Source: UBA1413 sp964650525
Lineage (GTDB): Bacteria; Bacteroidota; Bacteroidia; Bacteroidales; Prolixibacteraceae
Length of the DNA stretch: 64,000 bases
Reading direction: 5' to 3'
Assembly: GCA_964650525.1 (NCBI GenBank)
Contig: CAZYUA010000004.1
Location: 62,001 to 126,000 of the forward strand
The notes under the pieces are model-generated. The model did not search any database, had not been told where the DNA came from, and saw only the letters and a program-made list of their open reading frames with translations. This document shows, one piece after another, positions 1 through 9,955 of this stretch. Position 1 is the stretch's first letter. Each line of letters begins with the position of its first letter. The position numbers and the translations under genes are program-made.

Positions 1-1350
1 GAGATCTTCCGACATCAGCGGCTGTATCATGTTGGCCTGGTCCATCATATGAAGAAAGATCCGGTATTGGGGATTCTGGAAAACCGGGGCCGTGACGCTT
101 TCAAACATTTTGGGCACGGTTAGTTTGTTCAATCCGTACAGGGTGCCATTGGTGCAGATTTTCTTCAGGGTTACATCCTGCGTGTTAAACCGGATTGAGT
201 TGCCAAAACGGGAAATCACTTTGCCTTTTTCGATTTCTTCCGGGAACCTGATATCCCCCTCCACCACATGGTTGTCGAGTAAGTATTTGATGGGAAGGAA
301 GTTTACATCTTTAAGGGAAGGATAATAACCACTCCAGAAATTCCGGAAGAACCCATTCAGTGCCTCATCAGACGGGGCAAACACGTTATTGGTCAGCCGT
401 GATAACTGGGCCAGGTCGGCATAATCGGGAAGGCTGCCTTCACCATTGTACGACCATTCGGAGGCAATTTTCGGGAGGTCGGTGTGGTAAAGCAGGTATA
501 AATCGGCACCCTTTCCGTAGTCCTGGGTAAGGTTATCGTCAAGCCTGAAATCGGCGAATTTGTCGTATAATTCACGGAACAGCGAAAATCCGCTGGTTTT
601 ACCCAGCTCATAGTGGATGGTCTCCAGGGGTTCGAGAACCTTATTCAGCGTGTACACATATCCGTTGTCGGTAACCAGGGCGTATTCCCCGACATTGGCA
701 TTTGAGATGCAGAAACCTCCGCCGTCCCCGTCCCAGTTCGTTCCGGGGTAAAAGTACCCGTAATTGGCAGAGGCATCGATTTGTTTGGTTTCAAAGAGCG
801 GGGAGGAGAAGACCGGCAGGAACCGTTCCTTATGGTAGACCTGTTTTTCGATTTTGTTGTCACCGGGTGCAACGGTGTTGTCGGAAAAGGTTTCAATGCC
901 TGAACTGCTCTTGGTCCTGAACTTATAGTACAATCCGGCATCAGCCGGGTTATAGGGACTACTGTTTCCCGCAGGCCGGTAGTTGGCCAGTTTTTCCTTA
1001 TCAAAAGCATAGTAAACCAGATGGAAACCCACCAGTTTCTTCAGTTCGTCCGGGGGAACAGCATCGACAGACCCATACCCCTTGGCTGAAAGCCATGCAG
1101 TGAAGGCTTCGTCGGTTGGGGCCATCACGGTGATGATTCCTTTTCCGCTGATGATATCCCGGTAGCCGGCCCGCTCTACTGCCTCCAGGAACAAGGCGAA
1201 GTTCCCTTCAGATTCGAGCAATTGATAGGCATTTCCCTTCAGCCAACCGGGAATTTCATAATAGGCCTCCATCTCCTTCTGGCAGGATGAGAGAAAAACC
1301 AGAAAGGCCAGCGGAAGGACCCTGGTAAAAAAGCCGATGAATTGATTCAT
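1..1350 (-). CDS. FAS1 (fasciclin) domain lipoprotein, C-terminus beyond window
   Basis: The frame is open from the ATG at 1350 to the window edge, giving 450 codons without a stop. The N-terminus has a hydrophobic segment and a lipobox (FLSSC, Cys near residue 23), so it is probably a lipoprotein. Two FAS1-like units follow, at about residues 35-225 and 235-430. Each has the family pattern of an early FLEAVERAG-type helix, a TVMAPTDEAF or NVFAPSDEAL motif, and a later H-x-V/G-x-LY strand (LVTDNGYVYTLNKV; NGTLYGLNKL). FAS1 lipoproteins in Bacteroidota often sit beside SusC/SusD-type outer-membrane genes, but none is visible here because the rest lies outside the window. Role: probable surface adhesion or glycan binding, by inference. 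The family call is firm; the function is not. Confidence 0.85.
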   Translation of the reverse strand, partial: MNQFIGFFTRVLPLAFLVFLSSCQKEMEAYYEIPGWLKGNAYQLLESEGNFALFLEAVERAGYRDIISGKGIITVMAPTDEAFTAWLSAKGYGSVDAVPPDELKKLVGFHLVYYAFDKEKLANYRPAGNSSPYNPADAGLYYKFRTKSSSGIETFSDNTVAPGDNKIEKQVYHKERFLPVFSSPLFETKQIDASANYGYFYPGTNWDGDGGGFCISNANVGEYALVTDNGYVYTLNKVLEPLETIHYELGKTSGFSLFRELYDKFADFRLDDNLTQDYGKGADLYLLYHTDLPKIASEWSYNGEGSLPDYADLAQLSRLTNNVFAPSDEALNGFFRNFWSGYYPSLKDVNFLPIKYLLDNHVVEGDIRFPEEIEKGKVISRFGNSIRFNTQDVTLKKICTNGTLYGLNKLTVPKMFESVTAPVFQNPQYRIFLHMMDQANMIQPLMSEDL

Positions 1351-1653
1351 GAGAGGTTTTTCTGGTTTCGGTGGTAAGTCGCAAAAAAGGTACATGTCAA
1401 GCTTTTCAATACAAATTGCACTCATTGGTGGTTTCGGGCCGGAATACCGGATGGGATCTGGTGGGTGATCATCCCGAAAGGCTCTTCAGGGTAACAAATA
1501 TACATAATAAATCAGGGAAGGCGAAATTTTCCGGCTTTTGGAATGTCCGGAAAATAGAAGTTCCCCTTCCCCATACTGATAATCAGGTTGTGCAGTGAGC
1601 CTGCACCTAAATGGGTAAGGGTGTGAAAACGGACCCCTTGTATGTCGTACTAT
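1351..1653. other. Intergenic region, no gene seen
   Basis: About 300 bases lie between the stop of the 1507-residue gene and the start of the FAS1 gene, both on the minus strand. On the minus strand a TACC followed by a T-run and G (plus-strand positions about 1382-1394) resembles the Bacteroidota -7 element and could drive the FAS1 gene. No coding signal or strong terminator was seen. Confidence 0.4.
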
Positions 1654-4600
1654 TTATTGAATCAATATTTTACGTGTTTCTGACTTGTTTCCGAACACGA
1701 TACTTAACACATATTGTCCGGGAGGATAATCCTTTGCCCGGACAGAAATTCCATTGCGGAGATCCTCACTTTCGTACAACCGGGAATGAATGCGGTTTCC
1801 GTTCATTCCGGTCAGCTCCACAACATAAAGGCCGCAGGGCGCCTGGTCCAGCCGTATCCGGAGTTCATTTTTCACCGGATTGGGCCAGACTTTCAGGGAT
1901 TCTTTCACGCGTTCGAACTCCTTCAGGTCTACTGTCACTGTGGTGCGGGCATCATACTGCCCCGGTTCCGTTTCCAACAGGCTTACGTTATCTGTCGCCA
2001 GACTGTAAAATTGATAATCAGAGCCCACTTCCCCCTCAAACTCCGCGGTTGTGGCCTGCGTATTGGTTAGCCAGGAGTACAACAACGTGTCATTTTTCAG
2101 GACATAGATAGTAAAGTGTTTGATACCGGAACCGTTGTCGGTTCCGCTCCAGGTTACCGGGAAACGGCTGTCGGTAGTCTGTTCAAGGGAAAAGACTTCA
2201 CTTTGGGGAGCATCCATGTCAAGGGTGTTCAGGTACTCATTGGTCAATATCGGAGGGTTGCTGTCGAAAACAATCGCTGCCAGGTTCCGGACTTCCGAAT
2301 TGGTCATCAACCCTTCCTTTAATCCGACATGAAAACTTACAAACCCTTCTCCTTCAGGTGAAGTTTTATTGGGCGGAAGAAAACCGGTCAAAGGATCCTC
2401 TTCAGGGGCCATGGTTTCAGGATTGAGGGATACAAATTCCCACTTCACAATCCCTGTGAGGGTATCCAGTTTTGCTGCAACGCGTGTTATCAGGTTAACT
2501 CCCGGTCGCAAATCGACATCTTTTGAGAATTCTTTAAGCTGATTTCCGGGAGGAGCAATGATGGTATCTCCCCAGCCAAAGGAACTGAAACCAAAATCAG
2601 ACAGGTTAAACGTCTCCAGGTTGAGGGTGTCGGTAATGGTGACGGTATGGGCCGGTGCAGTAGCTGTGCTTTTGTTTTCAAAATAAATGGTATAAGGAAT
2701 GATCCTGTTTGCCCGGATGTAGTTTTTCCCGCCGAACCCGGCAGGCCCGACAATCTGGTTCGGATCAAAGGACAAGACGGTATAGACCAACCACTCCCAG
2801 TCGGTACCCCTGAGCATTTGCGAACATTCTGCTGCACTCCTGACAAAATCCAGCCCATTAACGAAAAAAGAGTACATCAGTGCCAGATTTCCTCCGACAA
2901 TAGACATACTGCAGTTAAACAGTGCAGTGGAATGGTTATAAATCTGATTCCACATTTTCTCCTTTTGGGTGGCGTCATTTTCCGACTGGACATGCTTATA
3001 GACAGCCTTGGCAGTCTGGGTGAAACACTGCAGTCTTTCGAATGGAAATAAGGCAATATCCAGTGCCTGTTCGGCGAATGATCCGGCAAGGCACATTACA
3101 AAGGCCTTCTTCACTTCAATGTGGGGGTCGGTGGTAGGCCAGGCCGCCGATTTGACCTGTTCCAGGACCGTATCGAAGATCGGTTCGGTCATCCATCCCT
3201 TAATCCTGTAATTCGAGGGCGATTTGATCCGGATGTGAATGCTCTTTTTAGAATTGGCAGGAATGACCGGGACCACAATGGAATAGACTCTGGCAGAAAA
3301 ATCTTCGCCCTGGACGCGTGTTGTTTCGAAGTAAGGTTTCTGCTGCAGCAGAAGGTCCGCAAACCCCGAATTGTAGGCCATTTCGGGCAACACAATTTCA
3401 AAATCGATGAATTCCACTTCCAGACCGGGTATATTGGAAAGGGCCAGCCAGATGGGGACACCATACAGGTCGACATTTCCGTTGTTCCCGTATTCAATTG
3501 TGTAGGTGTACCAGGTGTTAACCAGGACTAACCCTCTGCCGGTAAAATTCATCCAGGCTTCCCCCACCCGGCCTTCTTCGATGGTAAAAGCTTGACTCAA
3601 AGTATATTCTGTGCTGTTTACCTTGACCACCACATCCCATAAACCGGTAGTTTTCCCTCCCAGGAATAAGGATCCGGAAATGATGCCCTCGCCGGGAGAG
3701 TATACTTCGATGGCTTTGATGTCCGCTTCGCCGGATTTCCGTAACAGGATTTCTGTGGCTTTGCCAACGCCTCCCCCGTACACACGGATGGTTGCATAAC
3801 CTTTGTTCCCTGCACTTTCCGGCTCTACTCTTCTCAATCCCTCCACAGTGGCGGTTTTCACAGCTGCCGTTGCGCTGTTGCTGTTTTTGGTGAGGAGGGA
3901 AACCAGATACTCACCCGGGCTGGTATAGGTATGTTTGGGACTGCTAAGTGGAGAGGTGGTCTTATCTCCGAAATCCCAAATGTAAGCCGTGGCATTGTTG
4001 GTTTTATTGATGAAGGCCACCTCATTGCCCACCTTGTAGAGGTCGAAAGCAGTGCGCGGGGGATTGAAGTCGGAGGCAACCAGATTTCCCAGGTATAACG
4101 GAATCCCGTCATTCCCGTTTCCGGAAAGGTCCTTATAGGTGTCGTCGAAATTCAGGAAAAGGGCCAGCCCATTTTCTTGTCCTGTAAAGGCACGGGTCTG
4201 GTTTTGTATCAGCTCTTCCTGGCTCAGGGCTCTGTTCCACAAGCGGATGTCGTCCAGCAGGTAGTTGGAGGTGTAGTTGACGTATAATCGTGATCCGATT
4301 GACAGCAGGCCATCCCCCGGGATGATGGGGCCGGTGACCGTTTGTTCCACGTTCAGGATTCCGTCGACGTAGGTTTTAAAATTGTTCAGGCCTGCGTTGG
4401 CATCGTAGGTAAACGCAACATGGTGCCACAAAGTGTCTTCAATGGAGCAGCTTCCCCAGTTGATAAAATCCCCCTGGCTGGTCTTCAATCCTGCATTGAC
4501 GCAAGATTTGGCTCCATTGCCCCTGAAACCCAGGTTGAAACCGCTGGGCTGATAATCGTAGGTTTCTTGTATGTTCGTTTTTGCAAAAACCGAAAACTGG

Positions 4601-6177
4601 GTTCCTCCCTGGCGGATTTTTATCCAGGCTTCCCCTGTCATGGCTGTGTCGAATTGCAGGACCGGAGAGGAGGGTACGATGACAGTTTCGAATTCTGCAT
4701 TCCACTGTGTTTCCAGATGAAGGGACTTGTTTATTGTTCCCGGCTCCGGCTGGGGCATTTTATGGCCGTAGAAAGTATCATAGTCACCTCCGCGCCATCG
4801 GGCGATGCTAAGCCAGTGTATATAGCCGGAACCATCCACTTTCAACACCGATCCCCGGAAATTGGGAGATGACAACAGGGGTCCGAGGAACTGAGTTCCG
4901 GAAAAAGTGAGACCCCCATCAGAGGATTTGCGGGTCATCAGCTGAGGGGATCCTCCGAAATAAAGGGTTTTACCTGAACTGTCGGTAGGGTCAATAACCA
5001 GCACAGGATACCAGGTTGTCTGAATATTGGAGGTTCCTGACGTCATCAAATCTGCCGGTTCAGAAAGTAACGCTCCGTAGTTGTCTGAACGTACCAGATA
5101 GGGTTTCCCTCCTGTTGAAAGATATGTTACATAGAGATTTCCCCCCCTGGCAGCTACGGTCTCCTGGCCATTTTGTATGTTGCCGATCTTCCCCTTGTTG
5201 ATGTCGACAGCCTTTTCAAAGGTGGCACCATTATCCGTCGATCGGGCATAGAGCACCGTCCAGGTTCCCTGCTCGTTGGCACCCACAAAAACAATGTGGA
5301 TGGAACTTCCATCCCGTGCAATCTTGGGAGAATAATTGTAATCCTGGACACTCAGACATTTTTCCTTCTCTCCGTAATCGTCGTTGTAGGTCACACTGAC
5401 CTTACTGGTCGTAAAGGTTGCCCCGTTATCGCCCGATACCGACACCCAAATCCGCCCTACATTCAACCCGTAATAATAATAGGCATAAGAGTGAAGCAGG
5501 ATCATCCGTTCTCCATCGTACCAGAAATCATTGATATTGCTGTCCTCGGTGGTAATGGTTGATTTGTTGAAGGTTTCCCCGTAATCGGAAGAAAACTTGG
5601 CATAAATCCCGATCGTAAGACCGTTATAATTCTCGATCCTGTAAACCACTGCCACGTTGCTCCCCGATGCTTTTATGAAACTTCGCACCAAGGGACTGAA
5701 GCCTCCGCCGCTTTTGTCCAGTTCCACCGGAGCGCTGAAATTTTCACCCGAATCGGAAGATTTGACCAGGTACAGATAACCTGTCCCGTTGTTGTAGTAG
5801 TCGTAATCGGAAATCCCAATGTACACATGGTTGCCGCTGACAGCGAGCCGCTGGGTATAATCACTTTTGGGATAACCTCCGTCTTTGAATTGATAAATCT
5901 GCCTGGGTTTTTCCCAGGTTTTACCAAGGTCAAGGGAGCGGCAGTAAAAAAGATATCCTTCGGTGTTGCCGACCCAGTTGGCCCATACCGCATGGATGAT
6001 ATTTCCTTCAATGACCATTTCCCGGGCAAACTCTTCATATTCAGCGGTCATCAATCCCTGGGAGAGGTTAACAAGATTTTTGGTGATAGGGGGATTGGTG
6101 GCCTGTGATACAACCGGGATGAAAAACAGAAAGAAAGAAACGATTGAAATAGTAAGGATGCGAAAAATCCGGTTCAT
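1654..6177 (-). CDS. Giant multidomain T9SS-secreted protein (BNR repeats, LamG, PKD)
   Basis: A 1507-residue protein with a signal peptide (MNRIFRILTI... ending near VVSQA). Residues about 60-470 hold at least six Asp-box (BNR) motifs of the S-x-D-x-G-x-T-F type (SLDLGKTW, SSDSGENF, SSDYGETF, SGDNGATF, STDNGATF, SSDGGLTF), which build a beta-propeller. A concanavalin-like LamG/laminin-G-3 domain follows at about 490-690, then a PKD domain (YIWDFGDKT...HTY) at about 715-790. Further on are beta-rich segments, a DUF11-like stretch (PYTIYFENKS) and a C-terminal T9SS type A tail beginning near VWPNPVKNEL. No sialidase FRIP or catalytic set was found, so the propeller is probably a binding or scaffold module. 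Function unknown. It is exported to the cell surface or medium. Confidence 0.85.
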   Translation of the reverse strand: MNRIFRILTISIVSFFLFFIPVVSQATNPPITKNLVNLSQGLMTAEYEEFAREMVIEGNIIHAVWANWVGNTEGYLFYCRSLDLGKTWEKPRQIYQFKDGGYPKSDYTQRLAVSGNHVYIGISDYDYYNNGTGYLYLVKSSDSGENFSAPVELDKSGGGFSPLVRSFIKASGSNVAVVYRIENYNGLTIGIYAKFSSDYGETFNKSTITTEDSNINDFWYDGERMILLHSYAYYYYGLNVGRIWVSVSGDNGATFTTSKVSVTYNDDYGEKEKCLSVQDYNYSPKIARDGSSIHIVFVGANEQGTWTVLYARSTDNGATFEKAVDINKGKIGNIQNGQETVAARGGNLYVTYLSTGGKPYLVRSDNYGALLSEPADLMTSGTSNIQTTWYPVLVIDPTDSSGKTLYFGGSPQLMTRKSSDGGLTFSGTQFLGPLLSSPNFRGSVLKVDGSGYIHWLSIARWRGGDYDTFYGHKMPQPEPGTINKSLHLETQWNAEFETVIVPSSPVLQFDTAMTGEAWIKIRQGGTQFSVFAKTNIQETYDYQPSGFNLGFRGNGAKSCVNAGLKTSQGDFINWGSCSIEDTLWHHVAFTYDANAGLNNFKTYVDGILNVEQTVTGPIIPGDGLLSIGSRLYVNYTSNYLLDDIRLWNRALSQEELIQNQTRAFTGQENGLALFLNFDDTYKDLSGNGNDGIPLYLGNLVASDFNPPRTAFDLYKVGNEVAFINKTNNATAYIWDFGDKTTSPLSSPKHTYTSPGEYLVSLLTKNSNSATAAVKTATVEGLRRVEPESAGNKGYATIRVYGGGVGKATEILLRKSGEADIKAIEVYSPGEGIISGSLFLGGKTTGLWDVVVKVNSTEYTLSQAFTIEEGRVGEAWMNFTGRGLVLVNTWYTYTIEYGNNGNVDLYGVPIWLALSNIPGLEVEFIDFEIVLPEMAYNSGFADLLLQQKPYFETTRVQGEDFSARVYSIVVPVIPANSKKSIHIRIKSPSNYRIKGWMTEPIFDTVLEQVKSAAWPTTDPHIEVKKAFVMCLAGSFAEQALDIALFPFERLQCFTQTAKAVYKHVQSENDATQKEKMWNQIYNHSTALFNCSMSIVGGNLALMYSFFVNGLDFVRSAAECSQMLRGTDWEWLVYTVLSFDPNQIVGPAGFGGKNYIRANRIIPYTIYFENKSTATAPAHTVTITDTLNLETFNLSDFGFSSFGWGDTIIAPPGNQLKEFSKDVDLRPGVNLITRVAAKLDTLTGIVKWEFVSLNPETMAPEEDPLTGFLPPNKTSPEGEGFVSFHVGLKEGLMTNSEVRNLAAIVFDSNPPILTNEYLNTLDMDAPQSEVFSLEQTTDSRFPVTWSGTDNGSGIKHFTIYVLKNDTLLYSWLTNTQATTAEFEGEVGSDYQFYSLATDNVSLLETEPGQYDARTTVTVDLKEFERVKESLKVWPNPVKNELRIRLDQAPCGLYVVELTGMNGNRIHSRLYESEDLRNGISVRAKDYPPGQYVLSIVFGNKSETRKILIQ

Positions 6178-6464
6178 GGTAATTATCTGTCAGTTCGGGA
6201 TGAAGATAAAAAAAAATCGGACGCAGAGCGCTTTACCGCAATTTTTGAGATTGAAAATTATGCTAACGGAAATATGAGCATATGTTTATTTCTACACGTA
6301 GCCGGGGCGGGCTGGAGACCCGGCATAATGAGCCCGGGGCAGCTCCCCGGGTTGAAAGGCAGCACTTCCTGCTATTTGCACTGTAAGGGCAAGTTAAAGA
6401 GACAGGTAGTATGCTGCTCCGGGGCTGTGTTGGTGAACCTGTCCCTGAGGAACGATGTCGCCGG
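6178..6464. other. Intergenic region with a GC-rich hairpin
   Basis: This 287-base gap separates two minus-strand T9SS genes. It contains a perfect 7-bp stem, CCCGGGG (6333-6339) and CCCCGGG (6345-6351), with a five-base loop. No T-run follows on the minus strand, so a classical intrinsic terminator is not supported. The hairpin could still end or attenuate transcription of the upstream DUF3160 gene. No coding signal was seen. Confidence 0.35.
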
Positions 6465-9038
6465 TTACTGCTTAATGATTTTCGCCACGTCAGGAGGACA
6501 GTTCCCTGGGGCGACGCGCAGCAGGTAGATCCCGGGGGGCAGATGCCCGAGGGATAGCTGCAGGCTGTTGCCGCCGGCCATAGTCAGGTGCCGGCCCTGA
6601 TCAAGGAGCAGCACCCCGGCGGCATTGTGCAGCGATACTCTTACGGCAGTGCCGGCATCGCCCATCCACGAAAGACATAGCTTGTCGGTTACGGGATTTG
6701 GCCAAACCCGGAGTTCCATACCGCCCGCTGCAAGCAGGGCACTTCCTGTTCCCTCGTACATAACCGAAGGTAACTCCATGCCCTTACCTGGCCTTTCGCC
6801 CTTTTCTCCTGCCAGGTAAAGGGGTGTCCAGGCCGGACGGGCAGGCACTTTGCCCTGCCACACGAGCTGCCTCCATTCCTGGTCGGTCATCCGCTTGAAT
6901 TGGGTGGTGATGGTTTCATAGTAGGAAAAGAGAGGTCCGCAGAAGGCCATCAGCCGGTTTTTCTCCATCGGCGAAGGAGCGAGGAAAACGCCCAGGTTTA
7001 TCTTGCCGGTGCCTGTGTGCAGTACCTTTCCCACCACTATTCCGGATTCGTCGGTAGGCTGTGTGTGCACGTCGACCACGGTGAAATCTTCTTTGGCTGC
7101 GTCCCAGTCCTCGAAGAAGAGACTGGCAAACCAGCCAGAATAGGGAGGGGTTCCGCTGCCGCTTTCCACGAAGAGCATCTTTTGGAGCCATTCGTTTTCC
7201 TCGCGGGTAAAGGGAAGGCCCTCCAGTTCTTTTTGGGCGAGCCGCTCCAGCCGGGCCATCACCTCCCCGAAGCGGGGAAAGAAGCCGGCAATCTGAACCA
7301 GATAATATCCGGCAGAAGGAAGCTGGCTGAAAAAGGCACCGGCAGCATCGGCAAATTCCTTCAGCCGGCCGTAGAAATCGGGATAGGGTTCTATGTAAGA
7401 ATAGGGATAGGAGCAGCCGGTGCCGCCCGTATAGGACTGTTTGGCATAGAGGAGGTTGTCGTGGCGCAGCTGCGACCAGCTGGCCAGCTGGCTGTTCATC
7501 TTTTCCTGGTGCCAGGCGGCCGACTGCATGAAGAGCGGAAGCCTCTCCTCCTTCTCCCCGGGGTTCAGCTTCCGGATGCTGTTCAACCAGACATTGTAGA
7601 GGCTGGCCGACCAGAACTCCTGCGGTTTGCCGTCGATGAGGTACCGCAGGTTGGCCAGCTGCCCCGCATAGGGATATTTCTCCATCTCCTCCTTCAGGAA
7701 GGGGAGAGCGTCGTTGTTGCCCAGGGCAAACAGGGCATCCAGCGGCGAAGGCATCATGCGCATGACTTTATTGCCGTTGTGTATAATCCGGTCGTAGACC
7801 ACGCTTCCCAGAACATAGCTGTCGATGATGAACCGTTGCCCCGACAGCCGGTAGGAAACCGGAATCTCGCCGGGTTTGTCGGAACCGGGATCCATGAGGT
7901 AAAAATCGCTCAATATCTTCTGGCCCAGTTCCGGGTTGCTGCCCAGCGTCTCCTTCAGAAGAAGGCACAAACTGGTGTCAGCGAGCTGTCGTGCTGAGCT
8001 GATGCCCAATTTTTCCAATACCGCGCTGAACTCCGTTGGCATGATGTTGTCGCTCTCCCCAACCAGGAAGTCGATCACCTGCTCATTGAAGGCGAGGAGC
8101 TCCTTTTTGTCCGACATTCCGGCCAGTTCGTTCAATAGGAAAGCTCCGATCTGCATACGTTGGACCTCCAGGACCGACCAGGGCTTTTCCCAGGGATTAT
8201 CCGGCGGGGGTGTGAGCAGGAAGTCGGTTCTTCCTACCCACATCATGGCCTTGAAATAGGGCTCCAGCGATTTGAACCCCATCATCCGGTCCTCTTCTGT
8301 ATAAACATAATGGCCTCTGACCGTAAACTGGCTGCCATCGAACTTCCGCATCCGCTCCGGAAAGGTAAAGAGTGGCAGCGAGGTCATCTGCTTCCCCTCA
8401 ATGGCCTTCCATACCCTGTCGATGTCCTCCCTGTCCGCATAGCGACCCTTTTGTAACTGCCCTGTGATCAGGGAGTAAGCAAGGGTGACATAGAGGTCGG
8501 CATCGGCCAGTCCGTCACGAAGCGCCGGATCATCCCCATATTTTTCGGCCAGCTGGGGTAAGAGTTCATACAGTGATTGCAGGTATTCCCCGAGGTACCC
8601 CGACATCATCTCCCGTTCCATGGTCTTGAGGATCTTGTCGTACGACATGTGAAGGGCATGCAGGATGGCATCGGTGGTGACCATCACCGGCAGATCATAC
8701 TTGTATACGGTATGGAAAGCCTCCCCGAAACTTGAATAGGAAAGCCTTTCGGTGACAAAGAAAAGATTTTCCTTCAGCAGCTCCTTTTCGCCGGCGGTCA
8801 GCTCCAGTTTGACCATCACTGAATCGAGACAGCGGACCTCCGCAGGGGTGAAAGCCTTGCTGAAATCCTTGTAGTATTTTTCTGCAGAGAGGGGATAGAG
8901 GCTTTCGAGACCATTGGCAGTGAGCATACTGTTTTGTTCCCTGACCCGCAGGTACTCTTCAGGGTCGAAGCCCTGCCCAGTGACTCTTCCCCCGAAAAGA
9001 GCAAGAAGCAACAGCAGGAGGTATGGCAATCGTTTCAT
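6465..9038 (-). CDS. DUF3160 family protein with T9SS sorting tail
   Basis: An 857-residue exported protein. The frame is open upstream to 9290, but the ATG at 9038 begins a clear signal peptide (MKRLPYLLLLLLALFGG... ending near VTGQ), so that start is preferred. Most of the mature chain, about residues 30-750, matches the DUF3160 pattern: long helical stretches with a VTTDAILHALHMSYD motif near the N-terminus, and aromatic-rich segments (QSYTGGTGCSYPY, FVESGSGTPPYSGW) in the C-terminal half. The C-terminus from about residue 780 is a T9SS type A tail (RVWPNPVTDKL, ending VAKIIKQ). The biochemical role of DUF3160 is not known to me. Its size and export place it with the neighbouring T9SS protein on the same strand. 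Confidence 0.85.
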   Translation of the reverse strand: MKRLPYLLLLLLALFGGRVTGQGFDPEEYLRVREQNSMLTANGLESLYPLSAEKYYKDFSKAFTPAEVRCLDSVMVKLELTAGEKELLKENLFFVTERLSYSSFGEAFHTVYKYDLPVMVTTDAILHALHMSYDKILKTMEREMMSGYLGEYLQSLYELLPQLAEKYGDDPALRDGLADADLYVTLAYSLITGQLQKGRYADREDIDRVWKAIEGKQMTSLPLFTFPERMRKFDGSQFTVRGHYVYTEEDRMMGFKSLEPYFKAMMWVGRTDFLLTPPPDNPWEKPWSVLEVQRMQIGAFLLNELAGMSDKKELLAFNEQVIDFLVGESDNIMPTEFSAVLEKLGISSARQLADTSLCLLLKETLGSNPELGQKILSDFYLMDPGSDKPGEIPVSYRLSGQRFIIDSYVLGSVVYDRIIHNGNKVMRMMPSPLDALFALGNNDALPFLKEEMEKYPYAGQLANLRYLIDGKPQEFWSASLYNVWLNSIRKLNPGEKEERLPLFMQSAAWHQEKMNSQLASWSQLRHDNLLYAKQSYTGGTGCSYPYSYIEPYPDFYGRLKEFADAAGAFFSQLPSAGYYLVQIAGFFPRFGEVMARLERLAQKELEGLPFTREENEWLQKMLFVESGSGTPPYSGWFASLFFEDWDAAKEDFTVVDVHTQPTDESGIVVGKVLHTGTGKINLGVFLAPSPMEKNRLMAFCGPLFSYYETITTQFKRMTDQEWRQLVWQGKVPARPAWTPLYLAGEKGERPGKGMELPSVMYEGTGSALLAAGGMELRVWPNPVTDKLCLSWMGDAGTAVRVSLHNAAGVLLLDQGRHLTMAGGNSLQLSLGHLPPGIYLLRVAPGNCPPDVAKIIKQ

Positions 9039-9292
9039 TGTAAATAAATAATGGGTTTTTATGATCGTTTCCCGGCAACGGATGGTATTTCTCTGTGAGT
9101 AACCTTCCGGTTGTTGCGGAATGGTTGCAGCGATAATCCTTTTGAGTGCGGTTTCACAGCCGGATTCCGGACACCCTATTTCCGGATTTCCGGTGTTCAG
9201 AATTTTAGACGTAATTTTTTCCTGCAAGGTTGCGAAGGTTCCCCATTTTCTGACTGCGGCTTCTGCCCGCCCTCCCTCCTTTGGGGTCATTC

Positions 9293-9955
9293 TCAGGGCT
9301 CCGCCAGTCCCGGAATCCCCTTCAGAGGCTCTTCCACAGCGATCTGCAGTGAATTGTTGAATAGAGCAAAAAAGGTATATTGCGACACCAGTGAGACCAG
9401 ATCGACCAGCACGGCAGGGTCAAGTCTGCTACCCCACGTTTTCCAGGCTTCCTCCCGGATGGTGCGGTGGTTCACCATTTCATCGGTCAGTATAAGCAGG
9501 GCCCGCTCCCGTCCTGTAAACAGGGAGGAGAGGGGATCGGACTTCACCGCTTCGATCTCAGCGTCGGTGACTCCGTATTCCCGGGCCGGCGGCACATGGT
9601 GTTTCCACACATAATCGCACCGGTAATGCCAGCCCATCCGCAGAATGACAAGTTCCTGCTCCCGGCCCGGAAGGTTCATTTCCAGCTTGGAAGTGACCCA
9701 GTAATCGAGGAATGGTCCCATGGTCCGGGGATTGTGCATCAGTGTGCCAAGTACGTGGACGGGGGCATAGGGCCCCTTGAGTCCCGAGCCGGGAAGCCTT
9801 GCCAGGGTTTTCAGCCAGGCATCCTGCATCTCGCTCATGGGGAGCGGGGGAACCCGGGGCCCCTCATCCTGCCCGGGTGAATTCTGTGCCCGGGCTCCGC
9901 TCAGGAAGAAAGAAAGAAAAACCGCCATTGTTGCATTAGGAATCATTGTTTTCAC
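9293..9955 (-). CDS. Exported carboxymuconolactone decarboxylase (CMD) family protein
   Basis: A 220-residue protein with an N-terminal hydrophobic segment ending near GARAQ, read as a signal peptide. The body matches the CMD/AhpD-like fold. It has an LMHNPRTMGPFLDYW helix and the R-x-D-Y-x-W-x-H-H motif (RCDYVWKHH, about residues 113-121) typical of the CMD branch that lacks the AhpD CxxC pair. Later come LTDEMV and a helix ending SQYTFFALFNNSLQIAV. The family is usually cytoplasmic, so export is unusual. The substrate cannot be told from sequence. An alternative start lies at the fourth codon (MIPN). Confidence 0.8.
   Translation of the reverse strand: MKTMIPNATMAVFLSFFLSGARAQNSPGQDEGPRVPPLPMSEMQDAWLKTLARLPGSGLKGPYAPVHVLGTLMHNPRTMGPFLDYWVTSKLEMNLPGREQELVILRMGWHYRCDYVWKHHVPPAREYGVTDAEIEAVKSDPLSSLFTGRERALLILTDEMVNHRTIREEAWKTWGSRLDPAVLVDLVSLVSQYTFFALFNNSLQIAVEEPLKGIPGLAEP

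Noticed and set aside
1654..6177. Sialidase annotation for the BNR-repeat protein
   Set aside because: Only Asp-boxes are present. No FRIP motif, arginine triad or Tyr/Glu pair could be recognised, so a catalytic sialidase is not supported.
6900..7997. 365-codon plus-strand open frame
   Set aside because: It is antisense to the DUF3160 gene, lacks a leader or family motif, and its composition is that of a reverse-complement shadow.
9039..9290. Longer DUF3160 protein starting at 9290
   Set aside because: The extra 84 residues carry no conserved sequence and would bury the signal peptide that starts at 9038.
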